A DNA stretch of 64,000 nucleotides. Origin: Pseudomonadota bacterium. GTDB lineage: Bacteria > Pseudomonadota > Alphaproteobacteria > Rhizobiales > Hyphomicrobiaceae. The position numbers and the translations under genes are program-made. Of the stretch, positions 25,579-33,872 are shown piece by piece. Under the pieces are notes generated by a model, which was given only the letters and a program-made list of their open reading frames with translations, had not been told where the DNA came from and did no database searches. The first letter of the stretch is position 1. Every line of letters begins with the position of its first letter. Where the stretch lies: contig JAFAFW010000075.1 of NCBI GenBank assembly GCA_023423275.1, forward strand, positions 62,001 to 126,000. Direction: 5' to 3'.

Positions 25579-25649
25579 GGTAGACATGAGCCCAGGCGGC
25601 CGTTCTGCGGCGGCGCAGATCTCCGGGCATGGGCCAGAAGGGGTTGCTG

Positions 25650-26879
25650 ATGAGACGGGTCGTCGTGACCGGGATGGGTATTGTTTCGAGTATCGGGAAC
25701 AATACCCAGGAAGTGCTCGCTTCACTGAGGGAGGCGAGATCCGGCATTGTGAAAGCGGACAAATACGCCGAGCTCGGCTTCCGCTGTCAGGTGCACGGCG
25801 CTCCCGATTTCGATTGGGAAGCCGTCGTTCCCCGCAAACCGAAGCGCTTCATGGAGGCCGGGACGGGCTGGAACTACGTCGCCATGGATCAGGCGATCCG
25901 TGATGCCGGGCTGTCGGAGAAGGAAATCCAGGACGAGCGCACGGGCATCATTATGGGCTCCGGTGGCCCTTCAACCAGCGCCATCGTCCGCGCGGCCGAT
26001 GTGACGCGGGAGAAGGAGCCGAAGAAAATCGGTCCGTTCGAGGTTCCCAAGGCGATGTCGTCCGGAGCGTCCGGCACCCTCGCGACCGCATTTCAGGTGC
26101 ATGGCGTCAATTATTCGATCTCGTCGGCCTGCGCCACGTCAGCTCACTGCATCGGCAATGCCGCGGAGCTGATCCAATGGGGCAAACAGGATGTGATGTT
26201 CGCGGGCGGCAGCGAGGAGTTGGATTGGACCCTGTCCGCCCTGTTCGACGCCATGGGCGCCATGTCCTCGCGTTTCAACGAGACTCCGGCACGGGCCAGC
26301 CGCCCGTATGACAAGAGCCGGGACGGCTTCGTCATCGCCGGTGGCGCGGGTGTCGTCGTGCTGGAAGAATACGAGCGCGCCAAAGCGCGCGGCGCCAAGA
26401 TGTATGGCGAATTGGTTGGCTACGGCGCCACATCGGATGGTTTCGACATGGTCGCGCCGTCCGGCGAAGGGGCGGCCCGCTGCATGCGGCTCGCCATGAA
26501 GGGTTTCGACGGCAAGGATACGGGGCGGATCGACTACATCAATCCGCACGCAACCGCGACGCCGGTGGGCGATCAGAAAGAAGTCGAAGCCATTCGCGAG
26601 GTCTTCGGCAAGGACATCCCTCTGATATCAGCGACAAAATCACTCACCGGACATTCTTTGGGAGCGACCGGCGTTCAGGAGTCGATCTACTCGCTTCTGA
26701 TGATGAACAACGGGTTCGTCCCGGAAAGCGCCAATATCGATGAACTTGATCCCGCCTTCGAGGACTTGCCGATCGTCCGGGAGCGCCGGGATGTACCAAC
26801 GCTTAACTGTATCATGTCGAACAGCTTCGGATTTGGCGGCACGAATGCCACTTTGGTGTTCCGCCGCGTCAATGGTTAA
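25650..26879 (+). CDS. fabB: 3-oxoacyl-ACP synthase I
   Basis: 409 residues. The ATG at 25650 (MRRVVVTG) has AAGGGG at proper distance; an ATG at 25629 has none. Thiolase-fold condensing enzyme with Cys161 in SSACATSA, His300 in NPHATATPVGD, Lys in SATKSLTGHSLG with the second His, and a C-terminal NSFGFGGTNA. With FabA it elongates unsaturated chains. Confidence 0.97.
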   Translation: MRRVVVTGMGIVSSIGNNTQEVLASLREARSGIVKADKYAELGFRCQVHGAPDFDWEAVVPRKPKRFMEAGTGWNYVAMDQAIRDAGLSEKEIQDERTGIIMGSGGPSTSAIVRAADVTREKEPKKIGPFEVPKAMSSGASGTLATAFQVHGVNYSISSACATSAHCIGNAAELIQWGKQDVMFAGGSEELDWTLSALFDAMGAMSSRFNETPARASRPYDKSRDGFVIAGGAGVVVLEEYERAKARGAKMYGELVGYGATSDGFDMVAPSGEGAARCMRLAMKGFDGKDTGRIDYINPHATATPVGDQKEVEAIREVFGKDIPLISATKSLTGHSLGATGVQESIYSLLMMNNGFVPESANIDELDPAFEDLPIVRERRDVPTLNCIMSNSFGFGGTNATLVFRRVNG

Positions 26880-27014
26880 AGACGTTTCATATCGCGGCGC
26901 TAAGGAAGGAGGATTGAGCTCCTTCGAGGCGGCCCGGATATGCGATTTTACAGAAACACAATCGGCTGGTTCGAAAGCGACGCGCGTCATGCGCGTTCAG
27001 GATCTGGAGCTCCA

Positions 27015-27875
27015 ATGACTGAGTTCGATGTCGCGAGACCCGGCCCGCTGCTGGCAGGCAAGCGGGGGCTGGTGATGGGTGTGGCCAATGAGCGATCGAT
27101 TGCCTGGGGCATCGCGCGCGTCCTGGCCGGGCAAGGTGCCAAGCTGGCCTTCACCTATCAAGGTGACGCCTTCGGCCGCCGCGCTGTCCCTCTCGCCAAA
27201 TCGGTGGGCTCGGAAGTGATCGTCTCCTGCGACGTCAGCGATCAGGCAAGCGTCGACAACGTTTTCGATGAAATCAAGAAGTCCTGGGGCGGCCTGGATT
27301 TTGTCGTCCACGCGCTGGCTTTCTCGGACCGTCGTGAGCTCTCGGGCCGTTATGCCGACACCAGCCGCGAGAACTTCGTGAATACCATGGTGATTTCGTG
27401 CTTCTCGTTCACCGAGATCGCGAAGCGCGCGGCTGACCTGATGCCGGATGGCGGCTCGCTGCTGACGCTCACCTATGGCGGCGCAACCCGCTGGGTGCCC
27501 TCCTACAACGTCATGGGCGTCGCCAAAGCTGCACTCGAGGCCTCGGTACGCTATCTCGCCGCAGATCTCGGACCGCGCGGCATTCGGGTGAACGCCCTCT
27601 CCGCCGGGCCGATGCGGACGCTGGCCGGTGCTGGCATCTCGGACGCGCGAGTGATCTTCAATTATCAACGCGATCATTCACCGCTGAAGCGCACGCCCAC
27701 ACTCGACGAGGTCGGCGGATCGGCGCTCTACCTGCTTTCACCGCTGTCGGGTGCGGTCACCGGCGAGGTTCACTTCGTCGACTGCGGCTACAGCACGGTC
27801 TCGATGCCGAGCCTGGACGCGTTGAAGGAACTCGAAGCCGACGCGGAAGCGGCAGGCCGCGCGCCCGGAGAATAA
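27015..27875 (+). CDS. fabI: Enoyl-ACP reductase (NADH)
   Basis: 286 residues from the ATG at 27015 with GGAG 5 bases before it. Short-chain dehydrogenase of FabI type: the divergent nucleotide site GVANERSIAWGIA, HALAFSDR, and the catalytic Tyr164-Lys171 in YNVMGVAK. The C-terminal DCGYSTVSMPS is typical. It performs the last step of each elongation cycle. The 135-bp gap from fabB is longer than within most operons, but no promoter stands out. Confidence 0.96.
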   Translation: MTEFDVARPGPLLAGKRGLVMGVANERSIAWGIARVLAGQGAKLAFTYQGDAFGRRAVPLAKSVGSEVIVSCDVSDQASVDNVFDEIKKSWGGLDFVVHALAFSDRRELSGRYADTSRENFVNTMVISCFSFTEIAKRAADLMPDGGSLLTLTYGGATRWVPSYNVMGVAKAALEASVRYLAADLGPRGIRVNALSAGPMRTLAGAGISDARVIFNYQRDHSPLKRTPTLDEVGGSALYLLSPLSGAVTGEVHFVDCGYSTVSMPSLDALKELEADAEAAGRAPGE

Positions 27876-27951
27876 GCTCGGGTCGCTCGCCGAATGGTCA
27901 TGGTCCGGCCTCCACGCCGCCTGGATATTGCAGCAGACTGCGGGTCATGGC

Positions 27952-28815
27952 ATGGCTGATGGCATGATCGGTGTCTTCGATTCCGGACTGGGTGGCCTGA
28001 CCGTGCTGCGCGCGCTGGTCGGACGCTACCCAAACCAGCCATTCCTTTATCTTGGCGATCACGCCAACGTCCCCTATGGCAATCGGTCGTCAGAAGAGAT
28101 CGTCGAGCTGACGCGCGCGTGCATCGAACGTCTCTTCCAAAGCGGATGCCGGCTGGTCCTCCTGGGCTGCAATACGGCGACAGCCGTTGCCGCGCGACGC
28201 CTTCAGCGGGAATGGCTGCCCTCATCACAGTACGCGGGCTACAACATTCTCGGCATCGTCGCCCCCACGGTGGAAGCCGCGACGCAAACCCCTTGGGCTG
28301 TTTCCACACCGCAGTATCCGCAGAAATTCAACACCGACGTCATTGCTGTGTTCGGCACCACGCGGACGATTACGTCCGGCGTGTTCCCCGAAGAGATCCG
28401 GAAGCGCTGTCCCAAGGTCACGGTCGTCCAGCAGATCTGCTCCGAGCTCGCCGGCGCGATTGAGCACAACGCCCCCGAAGCGGAGCTTGATCGGCTTGTG
28501 CGGACCGGTGTCGGCGGCGTGCTGAAGAGTACAGACGGCGCGCCACCACATCGCGCGATCCTTGGCTGTACGCACTTCCCCTTGGTCGAGCATATTTTCC
28601 GTCGGCATTTGCCGCCGTTCACGAGATTGCTCTCGCAGCCGGAAATCGTCGCGGACAGCCTTGAGGACTACCTCGCGCGGCATCCCGAATATACGGCGCC
28701 GCAAGAGACATCACCGAAGCTCAGGCTGACGACGACGGGCAATCCTGCTCGGATCAGCGTGCTGGCACGGACGTTCTGGCCGGAATGCGGTGAGTTCGAA
28801 GCCGCATCGCCCTGA
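27952..28815 (+). CDS. murI: Glutamate racemase
   Basis: 287 residues from the ATG at 27952; an ATG at 27964 and a TTG at 27928 are alternatives. Catalytic pair Cys73 (LGCNTATA) and Cys206 (LGCTHFPL), with the N-terminal FDSGLGGLTVL and DHANVPYG. It supplies D-glutamate for peptidoglycan. Last plus-strand housekeeping gene before the strand switch. Confidence 0.95.
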   Translation: MADGMIGVFDSGLGGLTVLRALVGRYPNQPFLYLGDHANVPYGNRSSEEIVELTRACIERLFQSGCRLVLLGCNTATAVAARRLQREWLPSSQYAGYNILGIVAPTVEAATQTPWAVSTPQYPQKFNTDVIAVFGTTRTITSGVFPEEIRKRCPKVTVVQQICSELAGAIEHNAPEAELDRLVRTGVGGVLKSTDGAPPHRAILGCTHFPLVEHIFRRHLPPFTRLLSQPEIVADSLEDYLARHPEYTAPQETSPKLRLTTTGNPARISVLARTFWPECGEFEAASP

Positions 28816-28962
28816 TTGTCCGTTCGTGTGCGGCGCTTTTGCTGAACGGTATTCATCCGACATTCATCCCTCCTCGAACAATGTTCACCCCGTGGAGACG
28901 TGTATCTCACGCAAGGCTTTTTCCCTGTGAGATCCGTGTCGTAACAACGACGGAGATTGAAC

Positions 28963-29265
28963 ATGCGTATGTTTTCAGCCGCTATTGCTGGCGCAGTCCT
29001 CGCGGTCGGTCTGGCCATGTCCCCTGCACAGGCAGCTCCCGGCGGTCTCTCGCCGTTGAAAAGCGTGACGACCCAAGACAGCCTCGTCCAGAAAACCCAT
29101 GGCTGGCATAGCTACTGCTCCACGAACCGGCGCGGTTGGCGACATCGCCACGTGCGCGGGCGTGGCACCGTATCGTGCGGCCGCTATGTGCGGCCACGCC
29201 ACTGGCGCGGCAGCCGTCACTGCTACTGGAACCATCGCGGTGTGCGCGTCTGCGTGCGGCGCTAA
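28963..29265 (+). CDS. Small secreted basic protein rich in Arg, His, Trp and Cys
   Basis: 100 residues from the ATG at 28963, with GGAG 7 bases upstream. Signal peptide MRMFSAAIAGAVLAVGLAMS ending at AQA. The mature part is very basic, with repeated R-G-W/R-H units and four cysteines (YCSTN, SCGRY, HCYWN, VCVRR). Similar short cysteine-containing Arg/His-rich exported proteins occur in Hyphomicrobiales, without known function. The two cysteine pairs could form disulfides or bind metal. Confidence 0.75.
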   Translation: MRMFSAAIAGAVLAVGLAMSPAQAAPGGLSPLKSVTTQDSLVQKTHGWHSYCSTNRRGWRHRHVRGRGTVSCGRYVRPRHWRGSRHCYWNHRGVRVCVRR

Positions 29266-29294
29266 AGAGTTTTCGCCTCACCCAGAACGCTGTG

Positions 29295-29398
29295 TTGTCA
29301 TCCCGGATATTTCGCGTGAGCAAAATATCCGGGATCCAGGCGGGATTTCCGTAGTCTCTGGGTCCCGGCTCTCCGCTTCGCTCCGGCCGGGATGACAA
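29295..29398. repeat. 104-bp palindromic intergenic repeat
   Basis: Ends are perfect 12-bp inverted repeats TTGTCATCCCGG (29295-29306) and CCGGGATGACAA (29387-29398). Inside are two further hairpins: TCCCGGATATTT with AAATATCCGGGA, and a CCGGC ... GGCCGGG stem on the right. This organisation is typical of dispersed REP/MITE-like intergenic repeats of Alphaproteobacteria. It starts 30 bp after the small secreted protein gene. A short relative lies at 21593-21618. Confidence 0.75.
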
Positions 29399-29489
29399 GC
29401 GGACGGTTCGATCCAAATCGGAAAGACTTTAGGCACGAAGTTCGGAGTGCCCCTCAGTCCCAGATTCAGCAGGGACATTCCCTAAGCAG

Positions 29490-29524
29490 AAGGGGCAGGC
29501 TGCATCTCGCAACCTGCCCCTTTT
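29490..29524. terminator. Terminator at the end of the pnp operon
   Basis: AAGGGGCAGG (29490-29499) pairs with CCTGCCCCTT (29513-29522), with TGC/GCA pairs inside. TTTT follows on the plus strand and the minus strand reads AAAAGG before the stem, so it is better placed to stop plus-strand transcription. Located 23 bp beyond the pnp stop it could serve both directions. Confidence 0.6.
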
Positions 29525-29547
29525 GTCATTCAACGCCTGCAGACGTC

Positions 29548-31737
29548 TCAGTCGCGATCGCGGCGGCGCTCACGACGCGGCGGACGATCGCCGCGCGGCT
29601 CCTGGGCTTCTTCGCCCTCGGCGCCCGGCTCACGCGGAATCTCCTGGCCGGTCTCCTGGTCGACAATCTTCATCGACAGGCGGACCTTGCCGCGATCATC
29701 AAAGCCGAGCAGCTTGACGTAGACTTCCTGGCCTTCTTTCACGACTTCGCCCGGCGTATTGGGCCGGCCCTTGCTCGTGAGCTGCGACACGTGGACGAGA
29801 CCGTCCTTGGCGCCGAAGAAGTTCACGAACGCACCGAAGTCCATGATCTTCACGACCTTGCCCTTGTAGATCGTTCCGACCTCGGGCTCCGACGTGATCT
29901 CGCGGATGCGCTTCAAAGCAGCTTCGATCGACTCGCGCTTGGCGGCAGCGATCTTCACCGTGCCGTCATCCTCGATGTCGATCTTGGCGCCGCTCTCCTC
30001 GACGATCGAACGGATCACCGAGCCACCGGAGCCGATGACCTCGCGGATCTTGTCGGTCGGAATGGTGATGGTCTCGATGCGCGGCGCGTGCTCACCGAGT
30101 TCGGTGCGCGCTTCGCCGAGCGCCTTGCCCATCTCGCCGAGGATATGCATGCGGCCGTCGCGCGCCTGATCGAGCGCAACACGCATGATCTCTTCGGTGA
30201 TGCCGGTGATCTTGATGTCCATCTGCAGCGACGTGACGCCTTCTGACGTGCCCGCCACCTTGAAGTCCATGTCGCCGAGGTGATCTTCGTCACCCAGGAT
30301 GTCGGACAGCACGGCGAAACCGTTGTCCTCCTTGATGAGACCCATGGCGATACCCGCCACCGGACGCTTCAGCGGAATGCCCGCATCCATCATCGCCAGC
30401 GAGCCGCCGCACACCGTCGCCATCGACGACGAGCCGTTGCTCTCGGTGATCTCCGACACCACGCGAATGGTGTAGGGGAATTCCTCAGCCGACGGGATCA
30501 GCGGATTGAGCGCGCGCCAGGCGAGCTTGCCGTGGCCGATCTCGCGACGGCCGGGCGAGCCCATGCGGCCCGTCTCACCGACGGAGAATGGCGGGAAGTT
30601 ATAGTGCAGCAGGAAGCGGCCCTTCTTGGTGCCTTCCAGCGTATCGATGTACTGCTCGTCCTCGCCGGTGCCGAGCGTGGTCACGACCAGCGCCTGCGTC
30701 TCGCCACGCGTGAACAGCGCCGAGCCGTGCGTCCGCGGCAGGACGTGAACCTGCGACAGGATCGGGCGGACGGTCTTCAGATCGCGGCCGTCGATGCGCT
30801 TGCCGGTGCGGATGATGTCACCACGGACGATATCCTGCTCGACGTTTTTGAACACGCTGCCCAACAGGACCGCATCGCTCTTGTCGTCTTCCGGCAGCAG
30901 CTCGGCGAAAACCTTGTCGTGGACAACATCGATGGCTTCGCGGCGCTTCTGCTTTTCGGTCAGCGCGTAGGCGGCGCGCAGATCAGCCTCGGCGAGCGCC
31001 TTGACCTTGTCCTTGTACTTGGACTTCTCGGGAAGCTTGACGTCCCACGGCTCCTTCGCGGCCGTCTCGGCCAGCTTGATGATCGCCTGGATCACCGGCT
31101 GGAAATGCTTGTGGCCGAACATGACGGCCTCCAGCATCTGCGTCTCAGTCAGTTCGTGCGCCTCGCTCTCCACCATCATCACGGCGTCATGCGTACCGGC
31201 GACGACGAGGTCGAGCTTGGTCTTGTCCATTTCATCGGTCAGCGGGTTCAGCACGTACTCGCCGTCGATCATGCCCACGCGCGCCGCGCCGATCGGCCCG
31301 AGGAACGGGAGGCCGGACAGCGTCAATGCCGCAGAGGCAGCCACCAGGGCGACGATGTCAGGGTCATTCTCGTTGTCGAACGACAGAACGGTGCAGACCA
31401 CCTGCGTCTCGTTCTTGAAGCCGTCGACGAACAGCGGACGGATCGGCCGGTCGATCAGACGCGAGGTCAGCGTCTCCTTTTCGCTGGGACGCCCTTCACG
31501 CTTGAAGTAGCCGCCCGGGATCTTACCCGCAGCGTAAGTCTTTTCCTGGTAGTTTACCGTCAGCGGGAAGAAATCCACGCCGGGCTTCACGGACCGGGCG
31601 CCGACGACGGTTGCGAGCACGCTGGTCTCGCCGTACTGGGCAACGACTGCAGCATCCGCCTGGCGGGCCATCTGCCCGGTCTCAAGCTTCAGCTTGCGTC
31701 CGCCCCAATCGATTTCCACACGATGTATGTCGAACAT
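29548..31737 (-). CDS. pnp: Polyribonucleotide nucleotidyltransferase (PNPase)
   Basis: 729 residues. Two RNase PH domains (first about 10-145, second about 315-500), a KH domain with DKIREVIGSGG, an S1 domain starting near EVGTIYKGKVVKI, and an acidic/arginine-rich tail ending in RRERRRDRD that may bind RNase E or RNA. It degrades RNA 3' to 5' with phosphate. It follows rpsO by 217 bp, with a leader hairpin between them. Confidence 0.98.
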   Translation of the reverse strand: MFDIHRVEIDWGGRKLKLETGQMARQADAAVVAQYGETSVLATVVGARSVKPGVDFFPLTVNYQEKTYAAGKIPGGYFKREGRPSEKETLTSRLIDRPIRPLFVDGFKNETQVVCTVLSFDNENDPDIVALVAASAALTLSGLPFLGPIGAARVGMIDGEYVLNPLTDEMDKTKLDLVVAGTHDAVMMVESEAHELTETQMLEAVMFGHKHFQPVIQAIIKLAETAAKEPWDVKLPEKSKYKDKVKALAEADLRAAYALTEKQKRREAIDVVHDKVFAELLPEDDKSDAVLLGSVFKNVEQDIVRGDIIRTGKRIDGRDLKTVRPILSQVHVLPRTHGSALFTRGETQALVVTTLGTGEDEQYIDTLEGTKKGRFLLHYNFPPFSVGETGRMGSPGRREIGHGKLAWRALNPLIPSAEEFPYTIRVVSEITESNGSSSMATVCGGSLAMMDAGIPLKRPVAGIAMGLIKEDNGFAVLSDILGDEDHLGDMDFKVAGTSEGVTSLQMDIKITGITEEIMRVALDQARDGRMHILGEMGKALGEARTELGEHAPRIETITIPTDKIREVIGSGGSVIRSIVEESGAKIDIEDDGTVKIAAAKRESIEAALKRIREITSEPEVGTIYKGKVVKIMDFGAFVNFFGAKDGLVHVSQLTSKGRPNTPGEVVKEGQEVYVKLLGFDDRGKVRLSMKIVDQETGQEIPREPGAEGEEAQEPRGDRPPRRERRRDRD

Positions 31738-31780
31738 TTTCTATTCTTTCGGATATCGTTTCGGTCGTATGCCGATCACG

Positions 31781-31813
31781 CCAGTGTTGGCGGCCCCATT
31801 GCCGCAACACTGG
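31781..31813 (-). promoter_or_regulatory. Hairpin in the pnp leader
   Basis: CCAGTGTTG (31781-31789) and CAACACTGG (31805-31813) pair perfectly; CGGC and GCCG extend the stem after one bulged G. On the minus strand it lies 44 nucleotides before the pnp start. In E. coli a leader stem cut by RNase III controls PNPase levels; this hairpin is in the matching place. Confidence 0.5.
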
Positions 31814-31954
31814 TAGAACCCACCGGAACTCCGGACTTTCCGGCTCTTGCCGTTCAGCACTTACGCTGTCTCTTGGCCCAGGGGCCGTACATATCGGCAC
31901 GAGAAATGGCAGGTCAGCCGGTGGGCGACGCCCGCGGCGCCACCCATCGGGCGA

Positions 31955-32224
31955 TCAGCGGCGAATGCCGAGCTTCTCGATGATCTTCTGGTACCGCGCG
32001 TCATCCTTGCGCTTCACATAGTCAAGCAACTGGCGACGCTGGCTCACCATCTTGAGCAGCCCACGACGCGAGTGGTTGTCCTTCTTATGGGTCTTGAAGT
32101 GATCGGTCAGCGTGTTGATGCGCTCGGTGAGGATCGCGATCTGGACTTCAGGCGAACCTGTATCACCCGCCTTGGTCGCGTTGTTCTTAATGAGTTCCTG
32201 CTTGCGCTCGGCCGTCAGCGACAT
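31955..32224 (-). CDS. rpsO: 30S ribosomal protein S15
   Basis: 89 residues, the standard length: MSLTAERKQELI, GDTGSPEVQIAILTERIN, the HKKDNHSRRGLL helix turn and RRQLLDYVKRKD. It binds the 16S rRNA central domain. A GAAAGGAACTCC ribosome site lies just upstream. rpsO-pnp is a conserved pair. Confidence 0.98.
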   Translation of the reverse strand: MSLTAERKQELIKNNATKAGDTGSPEVQIAILTERINTLTDHFKTHKKDNHSRRGLLKMVSQRRQLLDYVKRKDDARYQKIIEKLGIRR

Positions 32225-32375
32225 CGGAGTTCCTTTCTCGATATGAAGGGAGGGCCATCGGCCCCTTACGAAGCGGCCACAGCCGGGATGTCGTCCAGCA
32301 GGGTCGCCATAGGATCACGGGATCATCCGCCCCGCGACGCGCCGTTATACACCAACGGCCGCCTGGAGCGAGGGA

Positions 32376-32381
32376 ATTATA
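32376..32381 (-). promoter_or_regulatory. Possible rpsO minus-10 element
   Basis: On the minus strand TATAAT occurs at 32381-32376, with no convincing minus-35. It would start transcription about 145 nucleotides before rpsO, separate from read-through of truB. Confidence 0.3.
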
Positions 32382-32416
32382 AGGACGATAGGGCGGTATG
32401 ACTTGGTAAACCCGGT

Positions 32417-33343
32417 TTAACCGCCGAAATTGAACACCCGCGTGGGCCGGAATTCGCCTTTCGCCAGTTCGCCGACCCCGACCAGATGCCCTTTCGACAT
32501 GGCATAGGCCAGTCCGCTCTGGATCGGCGCATCGCGGCCGCGCATCAGCACGCTCTGGCCCCGGCGCAGCCGTGAAGCATCCGCCGAGCTGATATCCACG
32601 CGGATCAGATCATCCAGCACCGCCTCGACTGGCAGAAGCTTGACCGTCAACAGGTCCATGGCCGCTGCCATCTTGGACGCGTCCTGTAATTCATCGAGAT
32701 GCTGTGCGACATCTTCGTCGAATGGCCCGACCCGCGTTCGCCGAAGCGCCGAGACGTGCCCATAGCAGCCAAGCAGACGCCCCATATCGCGCGCCAGGGC
32801 GCGGACATAGGTCCCCTTGCCGCACACCGCCTCGAATACCGTGGTGTTCTCATCCGGTTGCGAAACGACCGTGAGTTCCTCGATTACCACTGGCCGTGCC
32901 GTCAGTGCCGGGGTCTCGCCGTCACGCGCAAGATCGTAGGCCCGTTCGCCGTTGATCTTGATCGCGGAAAACGTCGGCGGGATCTGGCTGATCTCGCCAA
33001 TAAAGCGCGGCAGGATGGCCTCGATTTCGGCCGGTGTCGGACGCGTATCACTGGTGTTGGTGATCTCGCCTTCCGTATCGTCGGTCGTGGTCTCGGCGCC
33101 CCATGACACCGTGAACCGATATGCCTTCCGACCGTCGACGACGTAGGAGCAGGATTTCGTCGCCTCGCCCAGGGCAATCGGCAGCAGGCCTGTCGCGAGC
33201 GGATCCAGCGTCCCGGCATGCCCGGCCTTCTGCGCATCGAACAGCCGCTTGATGACAGCCACGGCCTGGGTTGACGTCATACCAACGGGCTTATCGAGAA
33301 CCAGCCAGCCATGGACTGGGTTGCCTTTCTTGGAGCGTGCCAT
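32417..33343 (-). CDS. truB: tRNA pseudouridine-55 synthase
   Basis: 308 residues. The catalytic Asp47 is in HAGTLDPLATG; other signatures are GWLVLDKPVGMTS, KAYRF, GKGTYVRALARD and a C-terminal PUA-like region. It makes pseudouridine 55 in the T loop of tRNAs. It is 18 bp after rbfA, in the rimP-to-pnp translation gene block. Confidence 0.97.
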   Translation of the reverse strand: MARSKKGNPVHGWLVLDKPVGMTSTQAVAVIKRLFDAQKAGHAGTLDPLATGLLPIALGEATKSCSYVVDGRKAYRFTVSWGAETTTDDTEGEITNTSDTRPTPAEIEAILPRFIGEISQIPPTFSAIKINGERAYDLARDGETPALTARPVVIEELTVVSQPDENTTVFEAVCGKGTYVRALARDMGRLLGCYGHVSALRRTRVGPFDEDVAQHLDELQDASKMAAAMDLLTVKLLPVEAVLDDLIRVDISSADASRLRRGQSVLMRGRDAPIQSGLAYAMSKGHLVGVGELAKGEFRPTRVFNFGG

Positions 33344-33361
33344 ACGTGTGGGCCTGAAATC

Positions 33362-33772
33362 CTATTCTTCGATGTTGTCGGCGTTGCTCTTATCGGACGG
33401 CTTGAGACTGTCCAGAAGACGATCGATCCGGTGACCGCTGTCGAAACTCTTGTCCTCACGAAACACCACGTTCGGCGCCGATCTCAGATTGACCGCTTTC
33501 GCCACCAGCCCGCGGATGTAGCGGCTGTTGCGTTCAAGCGCGGCCAGCACTTCACGGATATCGCTACCGCCAAGCGGCATCACGAATACCGTGGCCGCCT
33601 TCAAATCCGGCGACATGCGGACTTCCGAAATGGTGATGATGTGGCCGGCGATGATGTCGTCATGGATATCGCCGCGCGCCAGCGCTTCCGACAGCGCATG
33701 CCGGATCAGTTCGCCGACGCGAAGCTGACGCTGGGACGGCCCAGTCGGGGGAGCGGAAGCACGTTTGGACAT
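33362..33772 (-). CDS. rbfA: Ribosome-binding factor A
   Basis: 136 residues: QLRVGELIRHALSEAL, the type II KH-like fold with SEVRMSPDLKAATVFV, and LRSAPNVVFREDKSFD. RbfA aids maturation of the 30S subunit at low temperature. The start at 33772 lies 100 bp after infB, with a strong hairpin in between. Confidence 0.96.
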   Translation of the reverse strand: MSKRASAPPTGPSQRQLRVGELIRHALSEALARGDIHDDIIAGHIITISEVRMSPDLKAATVFVMPLGGSDIREVLAALERNSRYIRGLVAKAVNLRSAPNVVFREDKSFDSGHRIDRLLDSLKPSDKSNADNIEE

Positions 33773-33825
33773 TCATTTACTGGCCGGATTTGAACCGACA
33801 CAGCCTCCTCAAAAGCGAATGCGAA

Positions 33826-33849
33826 CGGCGGGGAATGACTTCCCCGCCG
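33826..33849 (-). promoter_or_regulatory. Perfect 10-bp hairpin between infB and rbfA
   Basis: CGGCGGGGAA (33826-33835), loop TGAC, TTCCCCGCCG (33840-33849). It begins 24 bases after the infB stop on the minus strand. No T-run follows, so it more likely protects the infB 3' end or marks a processing point than stops transcription. Confidence 0.5.
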
Positions 33850-33872
33850 GCTTCAGTCGATCGCAGCGCTGC

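Noticed and set aside
30280..31983. A 567-codon open frame on the plus strand opposite pnp
   Set aside because: Antisense shadow of PNPase; no ribosome site, low-complexity composition.
33772..33810. A tRNA-like T-arm (GGTTCAAATCCGGCC on the minus strand)
   Set aside because: T stem and loop fit, but there is no acceptor pairing, anticodon arm or D arm upstream, and the sequence is the start region of rbfA.
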